Source of the DNA: Seiridium cupressi
Lineage: Eukaryota > Ascomycota > Sordariomycetes > Amphisphaeriales > Sporocadaceae
Assembly (NCBI GenBank): GCA_036674765.1
Contig: JARVKI010000027.1
Span: forward strand, 124,001 to 188,000
Reading direction: 5' to 3'
DNA: 64,000 nt
A program made the translations under genes and the position numbers. The notes under the pieces were generated by a model. The model had not been told where the DNA came from. It did not search any database and saw nothing but the letters and a program-made list of their open reading frames with translations. Positions 44,788 through 55,552 of the stretch are shown one piece after another. The first letter of the stretch is position 1. Each line of letters opens with the position of its first letter.

Positions 44788-45847
44788 AGATCGAACACGC
44801 TAGGGGGATGGGTAAAGGTTCACTCGGGCTTCTCTAGAGAGCCTGTCACTGAGATCTTAGTAATCCGGTCATAATATCCATCCTTTCCAAGTACGTATTC
44901 ATTGCCTATCAAAATCTCTGCCAATTCGCCACGATTCAAATCATGCCATCACCCCTGACGGCCGGGTGATCTACAATACAAATATGATTGAATCGCAGCG
45001 CCATCAACTGCTGTGATGCCTTTTCCTCGTTCCAAGTTGAGACCATGGCAGACACTGTCGACAGTGAAGAAACCAGCAAATCAGAGCACAGGGAGTAGAG
45101 ACGCCGAGCTATAGTTGGAGACAAGGTGGACGGGGTCTGGAGTTGAGTGGTAGGCAGTGGTGAGGGAGCAGGTTCAAGCGTTCGTAGGACGTGGACGACG
45201 TGGACGACGGCAACCCGGCAGATAAGACGAAGTGTTATAGAAGTTGACCTCATACCCCGAGGTGGGATCGGAGACGAGCAGGCCAGTCTTCTGGGGGAAC
45301 TGCTGTGCGCAGGAGCAGAGTCGAGGGCCGTCGAATAACGTGTGGGGTTGGCCATTGTTCACGCTCTGCGACCTGGAATACTGCCACCTTGGACGGCGGC
45401 ATTTGTGATCAAAGCTGGGAGCCGGTACGGCTGGGGACATTGCTCACATGTAGTCACAGGCGATCGTCCGCTCATATGTATCATAGATTAAATACTACTC
45501 AGTGGGAAAGATCAATGCAAGGGGATTCAGGCAAAGAGGCATGAGAGATACGCATAACGTAACCCGTTGTTGGATGTAGCGATGGACCCGCATCATGGTG
45601 TTTAGTAGCACATCTGATTCAGCTGTGTTGAGCCTATGACGACTGTGGCCAATTTCTGTAATGTATTTAGGTAACTTTTAGGCGTAGCCGATGATGATGG
45701 TTTTTCATTCTTCCATTGTTTGTCAATGAAACAGATTTGTCGCGAACCCTTCATTTTCTCCCAGACCATCTTCAGCGTTCACCAGTTCTCAAAAAAACAC
45801 CATATCGTCAGCATCACCACTACAAGTCCTTCGCCTTCCACCTTACC
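44788..45847. other. Intergenic region, one possible secreted-type fragment
   Basis: A minus-strand frame at 45440-45174 contains LCSCAQQFPQKTGLLVSDPT and GYEVNFYNTSSY, which look protein-like, but no start, signal peptide or further exon could be fixed. Otherwise nothing assignable was found. Confidence 0.35.
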
Positions 45848-48800
45848 TCACCCGCCACATCCAATCGATGGTTGGGTCGTCTTAGGTTGCAGCGCCTTCT
45901 TCGTGTGGCCAAGGCAAGGGCAGTGATGCTTGTGCTCCATTCTGTTCTCCATGCCAGCCTCGTCTTCGGCTTCATTTTCAGCTTCAGCTTCCGCACCAGC
46001 GCAAACGCAAGCAACAGTAGCAAATGTCCCCCCAACAGTGCTGAGACCTTGCGGCTGATACCACGGCGGGCAGAAATCCGGAAGAGTTGGAGCAGTTCTG
46101 ACTCTTCCATATGGATGATTGTCTACCTCGTAATTTGATTTGCCAAACCCATCGAATCGAATCTTCCACGTCATTGGGAAAGGCACGAATTCATCCCAGG
46201 TCGGCGTAAGGTACGTGTCGGCCCCAGGTTTCAGGATGTCATCGGTCAAGATCTGCTCAGCCTCTTTGTCCTCGAGACTCTTTACCTGCTTCCGGATCCA
46301 GCTCACCCGCATGGGCGCCATGTAGTTGGCGTAACCCTCGATCGTTGAATCGAGATGGATCTTCTTAAGTCTTCCCTGTGCATCATGACCGCGACGGGGA
46401 TTCTTCATCTGAGCGATGAATTTGATCATCGAGGTCAGCGAAAGAGTGGCGAACCGTCTTGGCGAGAAGACACCATACTTGTCAGCAAGGCTGAGTTGGG
46501 AGGTTAATAATTGGACCTTAGCCTTATCATCCTTGACGTCTGCTTGTGCAGTGGCCTTTGACTGTGAAATCTTGTCAGTCCAGAGTTCAAAAGGAGTTAT
46601 CATTTGAATGAGCTTACAAGGTCGAGGATGACCGTCTGTCCCTCTTCTATCTTTACCTTGGGCTTCATCCCTTCGAATGTGTACGTGCCCTTTGTGATGG
46701 CTTTACGGACTATCGGCAGTCGAACCGTTTCTTGAGCCATCACTTGAATCATCTCTTCAAGAACTTTGTCGTCATTTCTCAAGGCAGAGTCTTGAACTTT
46801 GATCCACTCTGGCTTCGATTCGATGGTGTTTGGTGGAGAATCAGCGGCCTTGTAAAGCTCCTCCATGTAGCCGTCCAATGTAGCCGTAAACTGGCAACGA
46901 TTAGTGTCGTTTCGAAGATGAGCAAACACTTGGGCCACTTACTGAAACGACCGCGTTGTAGGCGAAGTCGAGACAAATGAGGAGGAGAATAGCAGCGGCT
47001 TTGCTTCGGTCCTTCTCATAGTCCAAGACCTGCTTTGCGACGAAGACTCCAAGTTCATGCATGGGGTTGGTCTTCTTCTTCCCGAACAAAGCTCTTGTGA
47101 TGTCCCATTGGTTGGCCTCCCAGATGGTACCTTTCTGGGTCAAGTCGATCAACTTTTTCATGGAATTCTTGAAAGCCTGGCGACGCTGCATCCACTTTGT
47201 CTCGTCCGCATTGTACGTCAGGAAGATCTGGCAGTTCGTAATGTGCTGATAGATCTCGTTTTCGCTGTACGTACCGTCGACATCGGTTGCAACTTCGCGC
47301 AGCTTGTTGCCGAAGCCAAGGAAGGCAGCGACATATCGTGTGACTACGGGAATGGCAAAACTGTCGAAAGGTCCGTCAGGCTCTGAAAGTGCAGTCGAAG
47401 CAAGGGTTGGGAAACTTACTCTCTAGTGGCATCAATCTGGAATGTCGAATTCGTCATGGAAACCGACTCTCTCTTGACGATATACCTCATCAAATCGTCA
47501 AGATACTTCTTCAAATCCACCTCAACATCCTTAACGTAGTCTTCCAGGATCTCGAGTGCGATTGCAGGCGGCTTCTGACCTGGATCCAGAACATCTTTCA
47601 CTACTTCAGGCAGGTTCGCCTTATAGTAATATACAGGATTCGTGAAGTTCTTGCTATTTTCCCCCTGCAGAACGATGGAGATGTCGTTGAATTTGTCAAG
47701 ATACAACGGCTTCGGGGGTTTCTCCAATCGGGCTGCAACGATGTCGGACTTTGGCTTCATCGGCATTTCTGATTGGCTCTCTGCTGTCTCCTTAAATTGA
47801 TCGCCGTAGCCTTGAGCCTCTGCGTAAATCGCGTTTTGCTTTGCCGTGTAGAAGGGGTGGAAGAATCGGATGGTGTCGCGTAGAAACCATCCCGGAAAAG
47901 CACGCTGGATCAAGCGGTGGAAGACTGAGCTCTTGCAAACCTCATTGTTTGGTGTGACTTCCTTCATGCCCCATGAGGTCAAGGAATTGGTGTTCCAGTC
48001 AACAGTGTAGAAACGATCCGAGCGGACCAGGGTGATGGCATCCGAGAAGATGGCAGACCACAGCGCAGAGCTTGACTCGCTCGGGCCTGGGTCCAATCCC
48101 ATGTATTCGTCTGATTCGCAGAAGATGCCAGGATACAACTCAATCTTATCGGGATTCTCATAGAGATCTCGGAGCGCGTCCTGAATCTCGACGTTCTTTG
48201 TCACGCTTTCGAACGTCGTATGTCTTGGCAAGCCGAAGAAATCTCTGAAGTCGTTCAACGTACCGGTTTCCCATCTACGCGCTTGCAGGATTCCCATGAT
48301 CTCCACTGCCTTGAGACACTTGGGGACATTGCGAGGGCCAAAGTTAGAAATAGGATCGTCCATGGCGGAGGTGAGTTCATCCAGCATCTTGCGGTCGTCG
48401 AAAAGATTCGTGATGGGGTTCCGCGTGAAATGCCTAGAGTTGCCGAGTGTCTCTTGAGCAGCACTGGTCTTCTTGGGCGACTCCGCACCAGCAAAACCGT
48501 CCATGGATATTCCGCTGTCCGAACCATTCTCGTTTGTTTCGCTGTCAGCATCAGAGCCCACGAGCGGTCTCTTGACAGCAACTCCACTTTTGACTGTTGC
48601 GCTGCTACCCGCACCACTCGCAGGTGCCGGGTTAGGTGAATCTGGGATACCAAACTCCACTTCCCATGGCTCAACCTCCTTTTTGCCCTTCTTCTTGTCT
48701 TCTGCGGCCTTTTTCTTAGCTGCCTCCATCTTTTGGAGGAAAACTGGGAGCGTCGTGTTGCTTGGGTGCTCGAACTTCAACACTTTCTGCATGTAGTCCT

Positions 48801-50516
48801 CGGTGTACTTCTCGTCCTTGAGAGAGATTGCACAGTGGAAGCGGTACAGCAGGTTGAACTCGACGGTGACCTGATTGCCGATGCCGCGACTGGTTTTCTT
48901 CTGATCAAAGTCGGCGCGAGGATCAAGAGTGAAATTGGTATTGAACTGGTGGAAGCCCATCAATGCTCGCAAGTAGTCGTGGACGGAGATCTGGATGTAC
49001 ATGCCGCAAGTGATGAGGCGAGCGGTGTTGAAGAGGTCATCGTCTTGCTTGATCCAAGCGGCCTCCCAGGCAGCCTCAAAATTCTTGCACATGGTTTCAA
49101 AATCTTCACGTCTCTTGGGACCTTCGTTCTCGAGCCTCAGCTTCTTTTCTTTGAGGCGGAGCTCGAGATCTTCTGTCAACTCGATGAGCCTTTTGTTCAG
49201 CGCGGACTTCTCGAACTTAGCAATGGAATTGAGAGCCTTTTGTCTTTTTCTCTCTGCGTCCACTCGTTCTGCTTTCTCTGCATTGGTTTCTTCTGGCTGC
49301 TTTGGAGGGGCTTCTGGTGCTTCTCGAGGTCTTGCTGCCTGGGCTTCTCTCCATACCTTCTCATACTCAGCGCACTGCTCGTGAACTTCGGCATCAAGAG
49401 CCTTCTTCTGGCCATAAATGTCCCGATCGGGGAGATGTTCCTTGATCAAAGAGACCAGCTTCGTCTTTCCGTACATTGCTGGAACATTGAAACGGCCGTT
49501 TTCGTTGATCCGAAGGAGTTGTCTTGCAGCATAGTTGTGGTATCGGTTGTACATGACTAGCATGATACAGACGCCGGGTGGCTGCCTTAATAACCGGTCT
49601 TCCGCAAATGTATCTGGCTTTAGAAGACCGAGCTTATATTTATCGTCCCGAATCTTGCGCTGCATCTCTACGGTGTATCCATAGAGAGGAGACAGATCGA
49701 GGTAGGACGAACTGTCGGAGATATTCTTGTCGCTATCGTTCGTTCTAAAGATATCGTGGATGATAATGGTCGCATGGTAGAGGAGCATGGCAGAAAGTCC
49801 TGACTGACTCTCCCGACCACCTTTCCCTCTCGCCATCAACTTGTCAAAGAGGTCGGAAGGGTCAGGGAGAGCGCCGAGCGGAGCTGTTTTTGACGGCACT
49901 GTTTTGGCGTATGGAGCACCTGCTTGACCCAGATGCGGGTTGATGGCGCTGTTGAACCTGCCGTCCGCAGTTCGGTACTGGAAGGCATCGCCGAGGTACG
50001 TCAACGGTGCTGTTCAAAGTCAGATGAGCTTGAATTGAATGTTGATTAGGCACGCAAACCTACGGTGCAACATCTTGTCATATCTGTTTTTCACTGAGTC
50101 ATTGATAAAATTTTGCCGGTTCACGCTGTAATCGGACAGACCGCCTGCGATTGTTGCAGCACTTTGTAGCTACGCTCAGTATCAGCAAACAGTCTGTAAA
50201 CATCGTTCAGGCAGCTTACGTCAAGTCCACCGCCATTGATGAGTCCATCGGCGACCTTCGTCAGCGCTGGCCAATTGCTGGACTGAAAGACGGCCTTCAG
50301 ATCTCCCCACAAGCCGACCTTGGGAACGATTGCATCCTGTGTGGGCCGTTAGTGGCGGAACTTGAAAAAGAGACGCGTCCCACCTACCCCGATGAGGTTG
50401 TCACCGTGGAACTTTGCGTATTTCTTGTCATTTTCTTTCTTATTTCTGAGCTGCAAGGTGAGTTGCATCAGATCTTCTTGCTTGCTCATAGGCTCTTCTG
50501 CTGCACGACTATTCAT
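45848..50516 (-). CDS. Psi-factor-producing oxygenase (fatty acid heme dioxygenase fused to P450-like domain), PpoC/10R-DOX type
   Basis: Seven exons: 50516-50388, 50336-50220, 50169-50064, 50009-47420, 47360-46943, 46890-46618, 46561-45848. They join in frame to 1448 residues. The N-terminal half is an animal-type heme peroxidase/dioxygenase domain: distal His in IIIHDIFRTND (about H202) and LLYRFH with the catalytic Tyr (about 506) and proximal His (about 509). The C-terminal half is P450-like but ends GVFSPRRFATLSLTSMIKF...FDGFGKSNYE without the heme-binding FxxGxxxCxG motif. This resembles PpoC-like linoleate 10R-dioxygenases rather than diol synthases. Members oxygenate oleate/linoleate to oxylipins that control sporulation. 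Oddities: a charged coiled-coil insertion (residues about 318-430), a Ser/Gly linker (about 580-660) and an Ala/Glu tail make it longer than the usual 1050-1150 residues. No stops, so probably functional. Confidence 0.92.
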
Positions 50517-52044
50517 GATGGCAGCGTTTCAGCTGGTCTCTATATAGTGTTGATGAGGGATGGCGAGAGCACTGGCAACTCAAATTCAAAGGCGAAATGC
50601 AACACACAGTGCTGTTGATTGATGAGTGCACTTAACACGAGAATACGTGAAGCACTGTGAAGTGAAAGCCTGAGTTCACCGGATTTCGCATGAGATGGTA
50701 CAGCGTGACCTTATTATCTTACTCCAACTCGCAATAATTAAGCAACGGTAGAAAGCGCAAATGTTCGTGAACGTGATTAAGCCGACCCTGAGCTTGCCTG
50801 CTTTGCCTCGTCAGCGCCCACCCTCCACGATTGCTATCCTGCGAGGTCTGGAACAACCTTTTTTGTCTAATTCCAGTTGAACGTTTGAGCTGATGGTGCT
50901 TACATGCCGCGTGGCTGCCATCTGAGTCGTCGTGAATTAGACGTTTTGACATGGCCTGATCCTAGATTCATCTGCTCAGTCCACTACACGAACTGCTGGG
51001 GCTGGCTGAATCTTAGCTATCCCAAAAGGAGCTGAAATGCCAGCCTGCAGAAACTAAAAGCCTGGTCGCAGAATTCTTACAGAATCAAGCTCGGGACTAA
51101 AAATACCTACTAAACCATTGTATGTATATTATGTGAACAAGCTACCTTTCGTTTTCTTTTCCTTTTATCGTAAGGCTGGCTTGTGAAACTAATCTTCAGT
51201 TCTTGGATTTCGATCAAAATTCAAAATGAAGTAAGGTTTGCTTCGTCACGGATTAGCTTCCTTACCCAGCGAGATTTTCCAAATCTTTCATTATAACGGT
51301 TTAATTACCAAACAACGTATATTACTACTTACTTATAGCACGGTAGACAATTATCTATATAAAGCAAAAAAAGTCGCGACTAGTATCGAATACGGGAGAG
51401 CGTACGGCGCCGGCTAGAAAGAGACACATGATACGTTATCCAATTGAATTTGACAGGCTCGCAAGCTCACTTGCGAATAGGCTTTAAAATAGTAATACTC
51501 AGCCTAAGGCTGATTATATACGCAGCGTGGCGGTCGTCCCGGTCGCTACTAGCTTAGCCTGATCACATTCCTTGTCTACATGTACATGTAAGGGGCTTAT
51601 GCAATTTGAAACCATCCAGATATAAGCATCTTAATAAAGTTAAACACGATCAAAACGGTAGCCCGTACGCCAAAGTGTTATTCGAATAGCTCGGTGTTTA
51701 TATTTAATAAGAACGATTTCAAAGAGAAAAGGAAGGCACGACGGGATATCGATGGTTACGTACGAGAAGCCTAGTAAATCTTGATACTATATGCACGAGC
51801 TCTTCGAGTATATGAGGTTAATTTCGTAACCTAATAGTCTATTTTAGTTTACGCCAACGTTCGGCGAAGAAACTTGGATCCAGTTGACAGTAATTATATA
51901 AAAACTACTTACAATAATTGATCGGCAGAACACAGCCAGGAAGGTCCCAAATCGTATAGACCCCTTATATATGGTCACTTCCAGATTTGTCTACTCAGCT
52001 GCTTTACACGAACCGCTGCGAGCCTTTAAAGCTCAACAATACAG

Positions 52045-52112
52045 TAGCTTCAAGCTTGGCTTGAACCCCGGCTGAAAATAGCTTCAAGCATGGCTTGAAC
52101 GCTGGCTAGAAA
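52045..52112 (+). repeat. 34-bp tandem direct repeat, two units
   Basis: Units 52045-52078 and 52079-52112 both begin TAGCTTCAAGC and continue TTGGCTTGAAC/ATGGCTTGAAC with a few differences. The element lies about 340 bases upstream of the peroxidase start. Confidence 0.8.
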
Positions 52113-52117
52113 CGCTG

Positions 52118-52221
52118 TGGCCAATACGCGGGGTCATTGGCAATGCGCAGAGTTCAAGTGGGCGCCACAGATGCAACACTAGGATGGTGGTAAGGTCTCT
52201 GCCTGGCCAATACGCAGGGTC
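52118..52221 (+). repeat. Dispersed pair TGGCCAATACGC(A/G)GGGTC
   Basis: Two 18-base copies (52118-52135 and 52204-52221) differ at one base and contain CCAAT. CCAAT boxes bind the HAP complex in fungi, so these may be promoter elements of the downstream peroxidase gene; this is inference. Confidence 0.6.
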
Positions 52222-52447
52222 TTCATAGTAGTCGGATGAAAAGGTTTATCTCGTAAATCCTTCTCCATACCCCAACACGTCTGATCATTATCACCATCGC
52301 TCTTCCCACCTCAAGCTCCCGTTTGTCCCTCAACCCTTGAGTGGTCGAGTCAGTTTAAGTAGTTCTCGTTAGAGAAACTTTTTTTCCCCCAAACCCTAGG
52401 CTTTTCGATTCTCACCTCACCAAGTCCTTCTTGGCCCGTTTGCCATA

Positions 52448-53245
52448 ATGTCTCCCTCCCTGCCTGTCGGAGAATATGCAAAGGCACCTGTGAACGCGAG
52501 CAGGAGTCCTTGCCCCGTCGTCAATGCTCTTGCCAACCATGGCTATCTTGAACGCAGCGGACGCAAAATCTACATGAAAGATCTTAATGCATCCATGAGC
52601 CACGTTGGCATGAGTAAGCTCCTCGGCTCTGTCTTTGCCATACCGACCTATTTCGAGTACCACAACCCGGCCAAGGCATACATGAAGAAACCTGTCGGCA
52701 TCTGGCAGAGAATCTGGGCTTTTCTCAAGAATCCTTATTCCTTTTTCGACTACTTCGGCTGCTGGAATACCAGCCAGATTAGCGATGGGAGAAAGTATCT
52801 CAATCTTGAGAACCTCGCTTCCCACGGTGCCATTGAGCACGACATCTCTCTATCACGTCGGGACATTGGTCAAGAGCAGGGAAACAACGATCCCCAAAAC
52901 GATTTAATCAAGGAAATGTTGGAATACTCCTTTGATGGCGTGTCCCTCACTGTCGACGACCTTGGCAGTTTCATTAAAGCCCGCATCCAGCGACAGCTCA
53001 AGGACAATCCAGAATTGGTCTATGGACCAGCCGAGCATCAAGTGAACTGCGGCCAAGTTGCTTTGATGATGGGTTGTTTTGGGGATGGAAAGACGATTCC
53101 CGTCAGTTACGTCAAGGCCATCTTCGAGGATGAGAGACTGCCAATCCTGGAAGGTTGGAAGAATAGGTCCTGGTGGAGCATGGGGCTTATCGAGTTCTTC
53201 GGTGCTGTAAGAAGATTGGTCACTGCAGTAGGCATACAGTTTTAG
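52448..53245 (+). CDS. Heme-thiolate peroxidase (chloroperoxidase/unspecific peroxygenase family)
   Basis: A single exon of 265 residues. The heme-thiolate signature SPCPVVNALANHGYL places the axial Cys at residue 22, and the acid-base motif EHD sits at 130-132 within IEHDISLSRRD. These are the defining motifs of the short peroxygenase class. No signal peptide precedes the PCP motif, so the enzyme is probably intracellular, like those in some fungal biosynthetic clusters, rather than the secreted type. Substrate unknown; the family oxygenates or halogenates small organic molecules using H2O2. It lies divergently from a fatty-acid oxygenase and next to a DUF1772 protein on the same strand. It looks intact. 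Confidence 0.92.
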   Translation: MSPSLPVGEYAKAPVNASRSPCPVVNALANHGYLERSGRKIYMKDLNASMSHVGMSKLLGSVFAIPTYFEYHNPAKAYMKKPVGIWQRIWAFLKNPYSFFDYFGCWNTSQISDGRKYLNLENLASHGAIEHDISLSRRDIGQEQGNNDPQNDLIKEMLEYSFDGVSLTVDDLGSFIKARIQRQLKDNPELVYGPAEHQVNCGQVALMMGCFGDGKTIPVSYVKAIFEDERLPILEGWKNRSWWSMGLIEFFGAVRRLVTAVGIQF

Positions 53246-53971
53246 CTCGCTGTAGTTTATCGTCATGTGCTTAAACTTAACTTACGCTGATAACGCTGAA
53301 TGAAGTGACAAAGCCAAACTGGACCCATTTAACTCTGTCCATGCAGAAAGCCACACAACGTTGCGTTCTAGCTGCTCGTGGACTGAGCTGAAACAATGTG
53401 GTCAGAGCCAGTTTCAAAACCACTAATACGCAAAAGTAACTTTACTAGTATGTCCAGCTACCCTATGGACTGTGTACTTTCCTTTATTTTTTACCCCGGC
53501 TTTCCGACCCCAGATAGAAGAATGTGTAAGCTACTTTCTACCTTTTGTGGCTTTCATAGCAGATGCGCTATCTTTTGTCTAGAACGAACGTCTATACCGA
53601 GCAGCCCGTCCACAGTGGCTGGGGTCACACCACCTAAACTTCCCCAAGCAGAGAAGGGTCAGACAGCCACTCGGAAACTCGGCTCTTTGCAGGACAACAC
53701 CAAAAGTTGATGTGTCTGGGTGCAGTTTCACTGATAGTGCGATTTTAAGCGGCATCCAAAGCTGAATATTCTGAGTTTAAAGGTTTCATCAGCCCACGGA
53801 TGTCACGTGTCGACTGGAATTCGCCTGTCTCTTCTTCTTCATCCTCTTCAGCACTTTATTCGTATTGTCGACTGAAGGTTACCCTGCCCTGCTCATCTTA
53901 GAAGAGTCTTCAGGGGCGTCAATTTGCTCAAGTAAAATCACGTTGCCTTTCCTTCATAACTTACAATCGCC
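53246..53971. other. Intergenic region
   Basis: No gene recognised. A 104-codon frame at 53396-53710 shows no domain. The bases just before 53972 form a typical CT-rich leader. Confidence 0.45.
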
Positions 53972-54487
53972 ATGTCTCCTATTCACGCCTACCTCCCTGC
54001 CCTCAAAGGCATAGCAATCGCCGGTAGTCTCATCAACGGCGGTACCATGACATCAGGCTATCGTCTGCTACCTGCAATCTACCCAACAGTGCAGAAGTCA
54101 CCACAGGTTGCCGCGCAGCAGTGGGAGTACTTTTATTGGTCCATGTCTGCCACGGTTCCGTTGTTTGACGTGACCACCTTCATCGCTATCGGCGCCGTTG
54201 CCTACACCGAATACCAGGTAAACAGAGCTGGTCTGCCCTGGAAGATCTGGGCTACAGCGGCGGGAATCATGCCGATTGGCTGGATGTGGGTGAGAAAGGT
54301 GATGGTAGTGCCATCGAATCAGTTGTTAGCGATTGCAAAACCAAATTCTAGCGGAATGGAGCCCATGAAGACCAGCTCGCAGAAAACGCTTGACCTCTTG
54401 AAGGAGTTCAATGCGCAGATGAGCCTCAGGATGATGTTCCCGTGGGTCGTTGGTGGGCTTGCTCTGTGGGCTTCTTTGGGGTTTTAA
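53972..54487 (+). CDS. DUF1772/anthrone oxygenase-like small membrane protein
   Basis: A single exon of 171 residues with about four hydrophobic helices (residues about 10-30, 55-78, 88-108, 150-170). The pattern AGSLINGGTMTSGYRLLPAI near the N-terminus and WEYFYWSMSATVPLFDV are typical of the DUF1772 family, which includes the cofactor-independent anthrone oxygenases of polyketide pathways. Many members are simply uncharacterised. Proximity to the peroxidase and, further left, to a flavin monooxygenase fits an oxidative tailoring group, but no polyketide synthase lies in the window. Confidence 0.82.
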   Translation: MSPIHAYLPALKGIAIAGSLINGGTMTSGYRLLPAIYPTVQKSPQVAAQQWEYFYWSMSATVPLFDVTTFIAIGAVAYTEYQVNRAGLPWKIWATAAGIMPIGWMWVRKVMVVPSNQLLAIAKPNSSGMEPMKTSSQKTLDLLKEFNAQMSLRMMFPWVVGGLALWASLGF

Positions 54488-54619
54488 AGTAGTCCTTAAA
54501 GAAGAGTCGGATTAATTTTAACACAAGGAGATATACATCGTTTTTCTTTCTCGTACAGAACTTAAGTAATCAAGGCCTTTTTTATTGATTACATTCTAGC
54601 GTGACTTCACCCGAGTGGA

Positions 54620-55345
54620 GACTTAGTTTTAGTATGAGAAATTTCCTAGATACTTGGTCGCATGGCTCTGCAGCGGAAACTTCGAGAAAAACTATGCATA
54701 CATCAAGAACGGGATATATGCTATGGAAGTCGGCAACCGCAAGATGGTTAACGTTTAGAATATACTGAACTCTGTACCACTCTGGTTGGCATGGGCCTTG
54801 ATCGCGTCCAACGGTGTGATCACCTAGGCATGCCGGACGCTGCTTAAGCCGCGGCCGATTTCAAATGTGCCATACTCCAAACCAACTTGGTGACCGGTGG
54901 GTCTTAGTAAGCAAGGCCATCCGTCAGGTGCCTGCATCATTAGCAAATACGCTAATGGTCGAAGGTGATCCCAGAGGTAAAGTGCCATTCATGTCTGTGA
55001 TCAAAGCAGCACCGGCGGCTCCGGTTCGACGGATGAGTGTGGCATGATCTCCCCTGATAGCGTGTGTCGGGAGTTCGTGGCGAGGAAACCGAGGTCCTTC
55101 TGACGCTGTGATACGATGACAGACAAGCTGGAAAGATCAAGGGTTGGGAAATCGATGCCATCCTGCCCAGCAGATAGTCCTGCGTTGAGAGCCGTCAGAC
55201 CATCTCATCGAGTCCATCGATCCATAAACTTCCAACCTAAACGGCAGCTGTGATACGGTCAGCAGGCATCGTCGGACCTGCTATAGGCATCGGACTTGAG
55301 ACCAGCAAAGCGCTTGGAGCCGTGTAAAGTTCGCCTACGAAACGT
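54620..55345 (-). pseudogene. GH3 beta-glucosidase, heavily decayed
   Basis: No long frame exists, but the minus strand read in changing frames gives GH3 landmarks in the right order. These are LGQDGIDFPTLDLSSL-like debris (about 55170); ATLIRRTGAAGAALITDMNG and GSPSTISVFANDAG (about 55045-54935); EYGTFEIGRGLSSVRHA, a stop, then TPLDAIKAHANQSGTEF (about 54870-54775); and SIYPVLDVCIVFLE (about 54720). In intact GH3 enzymes these correspond to the end of the first domain and the start of the second, including the GGGSG region, which is mutated here. Both the catalytic Asp segment and the C-terminus are missing. Stops and frameshifts are numerous, so this is an old pseudogene. Confidence 0.75.
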
Positions 55346-55552
55346 TAAGAGAGGGAGACCCAGGGGACTTGAGTCACGTGAATTGGGAGAAGAGAAGATA
55401 AATGTAAGAGTCCCAAATACCACTTGGGGTCGTCAGCTGGGCCCGGCGATTTGAACATTTTGGACTGATGTGCTCTTCGATTATATGTAATGACTGGAAT
55501 TCCTTTCTGGTTGTAGAAATTTCCCTGCAACGTTTTAACGTTCTATTGTATG

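Larger units (their letters stand above)
50517..52447. other. Divergent promoter region with AT-rich, repeat-like DNA
   Basis: Nearly 2 kb between the oxygenase (minus) and the peroxidase (plus). The part 51100-51960 is AT/TpA-rich and looks like mutated repeat DNA. Two similar segments (CTACACGAACTGCTGGGGCTGG near 50985; TTTACACGAACCGCTGCGAGCC near 52003) suggest an old duplication. The last 150 bases before 52448 are CT-rich leader sequence. Confidence 0.5.

Noticed and set aside
44936..45355. 139-codon frame on the minus strand
   Set aside because: Composition is simple and no start context, signal peptide or family match is visible; a different frame of the same strand looks slightly better but is also unproven.
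48733..49560. 275-codon open frame on the plus strand inside the oxygenase gene
   Set aside because: It is antisense to the large coding exon of the psi-factor oxygenase. Its length comes from codon bias of the real gene and its translation is Leu/Phe/Ser-rich without a domain.
51100..51960. Possible transposon in the AT-rich region
   Set aside because: No terminal repeats or coding remnants could be recognised; only described as AT-rich, repeat-like DNA.
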